Of a DNA stretch of 64,000 nt, positions 56,630 through 64,000 are shown in pieces (positions within the stretch are counted from its first letter, which is position 1; the number at the start of each line of letters is the position of its first letter). Under the pieces are notes generated by a model. The model ran no database searches. It worked only from the letters and a program-made list of their open reading frames with translations, and was not told where the DNA came from. The position numbers were made by a program, and so were the translations under genes. Origin of the DNA: Hesseltinella vesiculosa (lineage: Eukaryota > Mucoromycota > Mucoromycetes > Mucorales > Cunninghamellaceae); the NCBI GenBank assembly GCA_002104935.1, contig MCGT01000004.1, positions 682,001 to 746,000 of the forward strand, written 5' to 3'.

Positions 56630-57512
56630 GGAAACGGGCTATCAGGACCAACTACGACTCTGAACCAACGAAAAAGGACACAAAGTCTGCCTCTTCTGCA
56701 TCAGCTACTTCTGTGAGCGTCGCCAACAGTGCTGTGAATGTCAGTGCTTTGAATGTCACCAACTTAACGGTCCGCAAACTGGAAACAGCATTGACTGAGA
56801 CGAGGAATGGTAAGAAACAAGAAAGGAGTAAGTGAACACTGCTCGCGGGGCTAATCCTTTGGACACTCTGGTGCCACCACCCTGGGAAAAAGGCGACCTT
56901 CGTCAATCGACCTGATACTTTCAGCATCATCATCGTTCATGCATTTGCGATCTCGTGCAACATTCTCTTGAGGATATCTCCAACAACGCTGATGAACAAC
57001 TCCCTTCTGATCCTGCTGCAAGCTATAGATAAAAAAAAAATGACCTGGGCTTATGTACTTTTTTCTTGGTCTTGGAAAAAAGAAAAAAGACAACAAGCGT
57101 GGCATTCCTTTGCCCCAGCAGCAGCTGCATGATAGCCCACACCATCAGAAACTTCAAAAATCTGACGGTGTTGCCCTCTCCAAACCCGTCATTATCGCCA
57201 CCACTCCCTTCACAACCAACTCTGATGACCATCCCCTGGCCAAGTCAATGCTCTGTCGCTACCATACTAGCCTCGTCGAACAGCGCTTCAACACTTCCCT
57301 TCATGCGCTTCCTGGTATTTTTGATTTTTGACCAAGATTCTTGACTTGGAATTGCAAAACTCCCGCAGCAGCTGTGGCGCCTTAGCTAACCAATTCGCAG
57401 AAATCACCAAGTACATCCTAACCGATTTTCACTTGGCGTGCCGTGCCTCCGGCCAGGTGGAACCACATGAGCGAACTGCCTGGCATCACTGATAGAGTCA
57501 CCTGGCACTATA
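56630..57512 (+). pseudogene. Decayed protein-coding sequence of unknown family
   Basis: Several adjacent stretches read like protein but are separated by stops and frame changes. About 56631-56811 gives a Ser/Asn/Val-rich helix (DSEPTKKDTKSAS... NLTVRKLETALTET). 56866-57030 gives PPPWEKGDLRQST and, after a stop, SLEDISNNADEQLPSD. 57083-57330 gives a Pro/Gln-rich segment ending LVEQRFNTSLHALPGIFDF. 57335-57500 continues one frame over as TKILDLELQNSRSSCGALANQFAEITKY. I do not recognise the family. It could be an old gene or transposon-derived gene in decay; unrecognised introns could explain part of the breaks. Confidence 0.4.
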
Positions 57513-58349
57513 TTGAAGAAAGATCTGCCAGATCCCAGCCAAGTGGGCCTATCGCCATTTAAGGATGATCACTAAAACGGACGATGATTGGTTGGCGTCG
57601 AACGGTAGCTCGACCATTTTTCTCCTTGGTTTGTGCACAGACCAGGAAGTAAAAAGCAAATACTAAACCGCACTTTTGAGTGATTGGATCAGTATGATTT
57701 TTTTTTTTTTTTGGGCATGAAAATGAATAAATGATGGTAATGTTGAAAAAGCCAGGTCAATTGGTGAAGATCGCCCAGCTTACTTTTTTGGTCAGTTTCG
57801 TTTTGCCTCCTCCGATTCCCCCACGTTCTCAAAACGCTGTCAAGGCCAGTCCTACTTCATGTCAATATTAGATTAGAGAACTGTCCTCCTCACCCTCTTT
57901 TTATTTTTATTTTTTTATTTGAGAGCAGATCAACCAAAAGCAGTAAACCGAGGCAAGGAGCGTTAGAAAACTGATCCTGATCTGCGCCGCCGCAGGATGG
58001 AATGCCTGGCCATTTCTTTGCCGATGATTCGTTTTACCAGCACATTAAGGCATTGGTTGACATACCCAAAGTTGCAGAACATCATGAATCCAATTCACCA
58101 CTTTCACACCCCAAAATTCATCTTGACGACGACCAGCAGAAGGTGCCGTTGGACCAATGCACTCTCCCTCTCCCTCATGCACGCCACTTTGGTTTAGCTG
58201 TACGACAATCACCAATCCACATGTAACAGATAGTTTAATCTTCCTCTTTTTTTTTCTTGTGAATAGCTGTTTCCCTATAAAAAAAAAAAAAATAAGAGCT
58301 CCCCCGCTCCCCTTTTTTCTCTATACGTGAAAAAAGAATAAGCTGATAG
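57513..58349. other. Spacer with repeat copy before the BORCS6-like gene
   Basis: No supported gene. The dispersed repeat occupies 57660-57830; ORFs at 57997-58226 are short and without motifs. Confidence 0.5.
57660..57830 (+). repeat. Dispersed repeat, second copy in this interval
   Basis: Same orientation as the copy 2.4 kb upstream and shares CGCACTTTTGAGTGATTGGA, ATGAATAAATGATGGTAATG, CCAGGTCAATTGGTGAAGAT and CGCCCAGCTTACTTTTTTGG. A T15 run has been inserted or expanded near 57698. The flanking GTTTGTGCACAGACCAGGAAG also matches the sequence upstream of the 55.2 kb copy (TGTGTGCACGGACCAGGAAG), so the element is longer than the core and begins about 70 bases further left. Confidence 0.75.
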
Positions 58350-58901
58350 ATGGAATCGGACAATCCGGCAACACCGTCGTCTGCTCGACCCATTGATCTG
58401 GCAGTCTCCTCATCGATTCCTTTGAATATGGAAGAATATCAATCAATTGAAGGACGAGCGCAGGAGCTTCTTGATGGTTGGCAACTAGCTGTATCAACGC
58501 TGGGGGGCAGGATGGAGCAGGTGAAGCGATACATTGAGGCACGTAAAATGGCATCACTCTTAACCTTTTACCGTTTAGCTCCTTGGGACGATCCAGCAAG
58601 GGCAGTCAATTTACTCGGACACTGTCGACGAATTGACTCAATCTATGTCACAGTGCCTGCAGGACACCACGTTTATGATTGCCTGTTGTGATGAACTCGA
58701 CAAGGATTTCGCCCAGGTAAAACAGCTTGCCGTCCACATGTAAGATACCCCTCCCTCTTTCTCCACTAGCAAATGAAAAACAGTAGGCAACAAGACCTCA
58801 CTCCCTCTCCTTTTTAATTTTCTTACGACAGCAAAGACATCGATCAAAGGCTCGCTCGCATTCTCGAAAAATTGCAAACGACTCCGCCTGCTCAGACTTG
58901 A
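58350..58901 (+). CDS. Small coiled-coil protein, probable BORCS6-like (DUF2365) BORC subunit
   Basis: Join 58350..58520, 58579..58739, 58832..58901; 133 aa, phases consistent. A short Ser/Pro-rich start is followed by a continuous helical region: IEGRAQELLDGWQLAVSTL, a Gln-rich helix with YSDTVDELTQSMSQ, then CCDELDKDFAQVKQLAVHIK and DIDQRLARILEKL. The order (helix with L and T spacing, YxDxV, C-E/D-E-L, P/Q-V-x-x-L-A-x-x-I-K-x-I, L-E) is what I recall for BORCS6/C17orf59, a BLOC-one-related complex subunit that places lysosomes on kinesin via Arl8. Coiled-coil proteins are easily confused, so the family name is tentative; the gene model itself is solid. Confidence 0.65.
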
Positions 58902-59060
58902 GCTGCCTGATTTTCTCTTTCTGGCCACTTGGATACCTCTAATCTCCTTTGAAAACGAAAAAAAAAAAAAAAATCGCTTCTATGCAAAATAAGACCACTA
59001 CTCTTTCATTTTCATTTACGGCCGTTTGTTTATTCAATTACTAAATACAGGAGGGAGGGG

Positions 59061-60296
59061 TTATCGTTGAGCAAGGGTGGGTGGGACGTCCCAGATATGT
59101 ACATTTTCATCCCAGGCACAGGTGGCAATGCGGCCTGGCACGTAGAGATTCCAATCAATACCCAGAACAAACTCGGTGTGACCGTCATGCACATTCATCA
59201 GATTCTGGCCAGGAGGTGCGTTGATATCCCAGAAGCGCACGCTCATATCGTAGCCACCGCTGGCAATGATGTTTGGCTTGTGTGGTGAACATTTGACCTT
59301 GCGCACTGCAAACTCGTGCCCAGGCAGACAGAGCATTTCCCGCGATGTGTTGCGCAGATCCCATACTTTGACGGTCTTATCGACCGAGCCGGTCACAATC
59401 ATGTCCTGGTTGTACTTGTTGAAGTCGACCGACAGCACTTCGTTGTTGTGAGCAAAAATCGTTCGCGCCGATCGTGGGCTTTTGATGTCCCACAGCTTGA
59501 CGGTCTGATCACCAGAACCAGACACCAGTAACGTTGGGTTATAAGGAGACCAGCTGGTGCTGTAGACGCAGTGGGTATGTTCGGTATACATTTGCAGCGC
59601 TCTTGGGGATTGTGGATTCCACTATTAAAAAAGGCATGTCAAGTTTCTCCGTTGCTGTTTTTGCCTGCACCTGTCCACCTACGATTTTCACAGTATGGTC
59701 CCATGACCCACTGGCAAACACGTCTTTAGAAACCAAGTTCCATTCTACTGAAAAGACCTCCCGTTGATGTTCCTGCCATTGTTGGATAGGGTAGTCCTGA
59801 AGCAAGTTAAGAAGAAGAGGACGTCAGTGGCCGTTGTGGCCAGAAAAAAAAGGGGGGCAGGGCGAACTTACAGCCAAGGTGGCATCCCATAGTTTGATAG
59901 ATCCATCGCCACTTGATGTCACCAGTTGATTTTCATTGACTTCACTCCAGGCTACATCAAATAAACCATCTTGTGTATCATAACTGTAACAACCGTGTCG
60001 AGTGAGAACGAGGTTTTTGATGTTGAACGGCCTGGGGGGTAGACTTACATCCTTTCCATCACCACTCCTTCTGGTGCCATGCCCAATAAATATAACCGTC
60101 CATTGCCAACGAGACCATAGTTTGAGGATCCTGCAACAGCAAGCTTGTTCTCGAAAAACGGGCTCCAGTTTACCTAGGAAAAAGAAAAAAAGAATGGGGA
60201 GGTGGGAATCAGCACCTGAAAAATAGGGAGGTGTCCATTTTCTCGTTTTCTTACCGAGTAGCCATTAAATCCTTCTGTTTTAAATCGAGTGAACAT
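59061..60296 (-). CDS. PEX7: Peroxisomal PTS2 receptor, WD-repeat protein
   Basis: Complement join 59061..59621, 59683..59796, 59872..59983, 60049..60173, 60255..60296; 317 aa with consistent phases (human 323). Pex7 carries PTS2-tagged enzymes such as thiolase from cytosol to peroxisome. The 14-residue first exon starts [14 protein letters not shown], and [14 protein letters not shown], the YGLVGNGRL block and [17 protein letters not shown] ([13 protein letters not shown]) block are Pex7-specific. Six WD repeats follow with [43 protein letters not shown] and [11 protein letters not shown]. In this window PEX7 is convergent with the BORCS6-like gene, 159 bases apart. Confidence 0.95.
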
Positions 60297-60928
60297 GTTT
60301 TAATGCAGCTGAACAAGGCAAAAAAAAAGACAAAGATCTGCCGTGGGTAAAGAAAAAACAAGCAAAAGAAAAAAAGAAGGGGCGAAACAAAAAGACGCCT
60401 TTTTGCAATCAGTCAGCATTTTTTGGCAGGCGCCGTTCACATGAAAGAAGCGCAAACAGTTTTTATTTTTCTTTCTTTTTGCCAAAGCTGGAGGGCAAAC
60501 ATCAATTAAAAAAGGGATATCGTGAAAGCACAACTGTCAAAGAATAGTAAAGAAGAAAAAAAGTGAGTCAGTGATTAAAAATTAAAAAATGCTGGTCAGT
60601 AGAGAGCGAGCAAGGGCATCAGTGCCAAAAAAAAAAGCATGTGATCGAGTCTACTTGGGTCAAAACAATATAAAAAAACAGTAAAGAGTGGCCGCGCCGC
60701 CTCTCCCTCGCTCGAACTCTACGATCGGCTACAACTAAAAGAATTGGGATGACAGATAGAGGGGGAGTTGCTCACCTTTTTCCACACATCACAAGCAGCA
60801 AATCCATACCAACCAAACAAAAAAAACCTTGCCACATGCCATTTTTTTTTCTTTTCCTAATTTTTTTTTCTCATGCATTCCAAACAAAACACCATCAGCC
60901 AGCCTTCACTACCACCAGTCCTTCACCG
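60297..60928. other. Spacer, purine-rich
   Basis: No supported gene. Bases 60300-60400 and 60540-60600 are A/G-rich on the top strand (pyrimidine-rich for the PEX7 promoter, which is on the minus strand). Bases 60730-60930 hold short plus ORFs without motifs. Confidence 0.5.
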
Positions 60929-63592
60929 CTAATACTCTGCTCCATAAGCACCAGCATTGGGATTAGGAGCATCGCATTTGCCACAGCGAGTTCGACGAGC
61001 AAAGTCTAACAAAAAAAAAAATCAGAGATGTGAGCAAATAGGGCGGTCGGGAAAAAGAGCAGCTTTACTGTGGAAATTGCAGCCATTCGATGTACACACC
61101 CAGTCACCACCTATGGCAATCAACAAAAAAGAAGTTAACCAGTCTGTTCGTGATTTGCATCTTTTCGGCAACTCACTCTTCATCATTGGACCGCCGCCGC
61201 CGCTACCACCATAACCACCATAACCACCATGACCGCCGTGGCCACCGTGACCACCATGACCGCCGTGACCACCATGACCAGAGTAGGAAGGAGGTGCCGC
61301 GGGTTGATTGGGATTGTAAGGCTTGGGTGTTTGACATTTCATGCAATGGAAACGAGAAGCAAAGTTGTGTGCGTTACAGGTAGGACTATTACAGAAAAAA
61401 AAAATGAGTGGCAGTCTCTTTTACGGCAAGGCGCAAGGAGGTGCTTACCAATACCAGTCACCGACGCGATAGCCGTGGCCGCCTGTGCCGGGGGCAGGCA
61501 CATTACCAGGGGGGAGGTTGACAGGACGCGGGTTTCCATAGTCATAGGCACCAGGGCCACCATAGCCGGGAGCACTAGATTGTTGTTGAGGGGTGGGGTT
61601 GGGGGTCTGGCACCGATAACAGTTCATGCGCGAGGCAAAGTTTTGGAACTGGCAGGCTGGGTTGGGACAGTACCAGTCACCAGGTCGGAAATTGCCGCCC
61701 ATGTGTTGAGGAGGAGGAGGAGGGCGATGGTGATAAGGAGGAGGTCGGCCATAGGCAGGAGGGGGAGGAGGAGGAGGGGTGCCATGGGAGCCATAGGGGG
61801 AACCGGCTGGAGCAGGTGGTGGAGAGGTGTGGCTGGCAGCTGGTGGTGCTGGAGAACCAGGTCGAGGTGTGCTGCACTTCATACAGTAGGCACGAGAGGC
61901 GAAGTTTTGGAAGGCGCAGCTGGGGTTGGGGCATTTCCAGTCGCCAGGATGAGCATTGCCGGGAGGGCCGGCAGGGCGAGGAGGGTAGTAGTGCATGTTG
62001 GGCGAGCCAGCAGGAGGACCGCCATAGTGAGGACGAGGAGGTGGTGGCATGCCGGAGTGGTGAGGGGCCATAGGGGTTGAGGCAGGGACAGCCGCGCCAG
62101 CGCCATTTTCAGCATTGCATTTGAAACAGTGGCGGCGTGAAGCAAAGTTGTGGAAGCCACAGTTGGAGCAGTTCCAGTCGCCAGGTCGAACGGTACGGGA
62201 CTTGGGCTGGAGCGGGAAAGGTTGGAGCAAAGAGTAGGCCTTTTCCACGACACGTTCACTGCTGGGTGACACTTCGATCACACGGTCACTGAGGCAGCGG
62301 CCATTCAGTTCCAAGGCACGTTCGGCTTCTTGGTGTTGGTGGAAGACAATGAAACCGGAGGCGCTGGGCTTAGTGGGGTCGGGCGCTTGCAGCATCCACA
62401 TGGTAATAGGGCGCAGGTTGTTGGACGAGAACCAGGCTTCTAATTCACCTTGGGTCACTTCAAATGGCAGGCCGGCTAGATGCACCACCTTGGATTGCTC
62501 GGCCTTGAACTGGTTCAGGTCAGCTTGAGCATTGATAGGGTGTATAAACACATCGCTGTGACCGTCCTTGGTCAAATATTCCATCAGCGTAACAGTGGTG
62601 GCCAACGAGTCGATGCGCTTGTGGTCATTGTTGGCGTAAGCAGCACCAGCCTGTTCGGCATTGTCACCATTTTCTTCAGCTTGGTGTTCGCCTACGTAGG
62701 TCAGAGGAACACCAAAGGCCTGTGCCAGCTCCTTGAGGCCCATGGAATGCAGTACGACATCAGGGTGGTGGACTTGCCAGCGTTGGATTTCTTGCTTAAG
62801 GTCAAACATACGGGGCTTGGAAAGGTAGTCGGCCAGGGCTACTTGCTTATCACGGGCTTCACGGGCCAGCTGGATGCGCAACACCCAACCACCATGGGTC
62901 ACAAAACAGACTTCCAGACCTTGCGTGACAATGTCCTTGTTAATGGCGTGTTCCAACTGGGCCACAGCTTCAGCTAGGGTAGTACCCTCTTCGATCTGGT
63001 CCGCAGTAATGCCACTGACCTGTGTGCAGAATTGCGTCAGAGGGGTCGATGTGGGCTTGACGATCACCGAATTGCGGTTCAGGATCGTCATGTCTTGGCT
63101 GTCGACGATGGCATAGGATAATTCTAGGAGAACAGAAAAAAAAAAAAGAGGAGGTGAATTTTACTCTTCAATAAAAAGGAGGGATTATTTTTCATCCTTA
63201 CCAATGATCTCGGCATTTTCCTATGCAGAAAAAGAAAACGTAAAAAAAAAAAAAAGTGAGCAACAACACTGCAGGAGGAAGGCGAGCATGTTATAATGTT
63301 GTCAGTTTACCTTTTTCACTTGAACAGCAGCAGGATTAGTAGGGTTTTCATCACAGGTAACTTCGACATGAAGAACAACAAGGCGCTGAAAAGGGACCAT
63401 TGTGCCATTGTTTTTTGTGGTGGCTTCAGTATCATTTTCATCAGTGATTTCGCTCTTTTGATCAAGGTCATCTGAAGATTCAACCAATTGTTTCTTGACA
63501 ACTTTCAGTTCACCCTCACTCTCATCTTCAGACAAGCGGCGCTTGCGATCAATCACTGGTTCCATGACATCGGCTGGAGGTGGAGTAGACAT
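60929..63592 (-). CDS. NRP1-like protein: degenerate DEDDh exonuclease fold, RRM, five RanBP2 zinc fingers
   Basis: Complement join 60929..61005, 61069..61110, 61177..61385, 61449..63123, 63202..63220, 63311..63592; 767 aa, including a 19-base exon. Phases agree throughout. Residues about 70-300 align with the ERI/3'-hExo type exonuclease fold, but the first Asp is His75 (LHVEVTCDEN against DFEATC) and the later Asp is also His (THGGWV against TDGxWD); only the last His/Asp pair (DHKRIDSL) survives. An RRM is near 311-395 (VVHLAGLPF). RanBP2-type fingers start GDW at about 413, 492, 581, 655 and 730; the spacers are Pro/Gly-rich, and a GHGG run precedes the last finger. An RNA-binding role, as for yeast Nrp1 in stress granules, is likely. 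Confidence 0.85.
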
Positions 63593-64000
63593 CGTACAAA
63601 GAAAATAAAAAATATAAACAAAAAGAAAAAAGTCAGGCAGCGTGCCAATTTTTTTATTTTTTTGAACATTTGAATCACAGCTATTTTTTTTCTGTTCATG
63701 AAAAATCAAATGAGAAGTGATGAAAGAAGCTGCAGGTAGGCATTTCAGACATCAGGGTGATGAAAGAGGCGATAAGCAAGCCTGGAACCTATGCTCGCCT
63801 TTGCTGAACAAGGCTCCATGATGACATTAGCCTTCACAGTACGAATAAAGAGAGGAGGGGGGTATATCTGGTTGGAATGAGCCGCAGGGAAAAATAGTCC
63901 TATCAAAAGTGAGAAGGGGGATACGATCATGCGTACCTAGATTGGCCTCGGGTTTCCCAGGCTAAGCCAACGACACTACTGTCAAACCCGCCGCCTTGGA
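63593..64000. other. Right end of window, promoter side of the NRP1-like gene
   Basis: No gene seen. It contains the A-rich leader of the minus-strand gene and short unsupported ORFs. Confidence 0.5.

Noticed and set aside
61195..61285. Short tandem repeat (GGTCATGGT type) as a minisatellite or CRISPR-like array
   Set aside because: It is coding sequence for a Gly/His run in the NRP1-like protein and in frame throughout.
61229..62080. Plus-strand ORF of 283 codons rich in Arg and Gly
   Set aside because: Antisense shadow of the Pro/Gly-rich zinc-finger region of the NRP1-like gene.
1..64000. tRNA, rRNA, CRISPR arrays or telomeric repeats
   Set aside because: I saw no cloverleaf-like box pairs, no rRNA blocks, no regularly spaced repeats and no telomere units, though small tRNA genes can escape reading by eye.

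Overview
This is an AT-rich, gene-dense piece of a filamentous fungal genome. Short introns (about 50-100 bases) with GT..AG borders and long A or T homopolymers, two CotH-type genes, large TnpB-like (Fanzor) genes and the general gene set point to an early-diverging fungus of the Mucoromycota, most likely Mucorales. Homology statements come from recognising families by eye; no search was run. Exon joins were built by hand from splice signals and reading-frame continuity.

Layout. 1-4.5 kb: end of a DPP8/9-like peptidase, REI1-type 60S assembly factor, BCKDH E1-beta. 4.5-9.8 kb: gene-poor, with a duplicated promoter-like segment in front of a small secreted cysteine-rich (knottin-like) gene. 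9.8-16.9 kb: GH13 alpha-amylase, TNPO3/Mtr10 importin, FAD synthase. 17.4-23.3 kb: a long multi-exon Fanzor-like gene with one apparent frameshift, followed by an intact 1.73 kb Tc1/mariner transposon. 23.3-25.9 kb: a divergent pair, an HD-domain PhnZ-like oxygenase and a PhyH-family Fe(II)/2OG dioxygenase that resembles PhnY*; together they could be a phosphonate C-P cleavage pathway. 27.2-35.7 kb: a Pro/Ser/His-rich protein with an integrase-type zinc-binding domain, then two tandem CotH paralogues. 37.2-40.9 kb: MTG1 GTPase and a TBC Rab-GAP. 41-46.7 kb: a transposon graveyard with a decayed Tc1-like N-terminus, a shortened second Fanzor-like copy, and three Tc1/mariner elements (deleted, full-length, deleted) joined end to end by single TA dinucleotides. 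46.9-54.7 kb: a 20-exon MMS1_N/CPSF-A protein divergent from BRF1. 54.7-58.3 kb: repeats and decayed coding sequence. 58.3-63.6 kb: a BORCS6-like small gene, PEX7, and an NRP1-like protein (dead exonuclease fold, RRM, five RanBP2 zinc fingers).

The most notable items are the two Fanzor-like loci, both lying within about 310 bases of the same Tc1/mariner family, and the fungal PhnY*/PhnZ-like pair. Most other genes are housekeeping genes with convincing full-length models.
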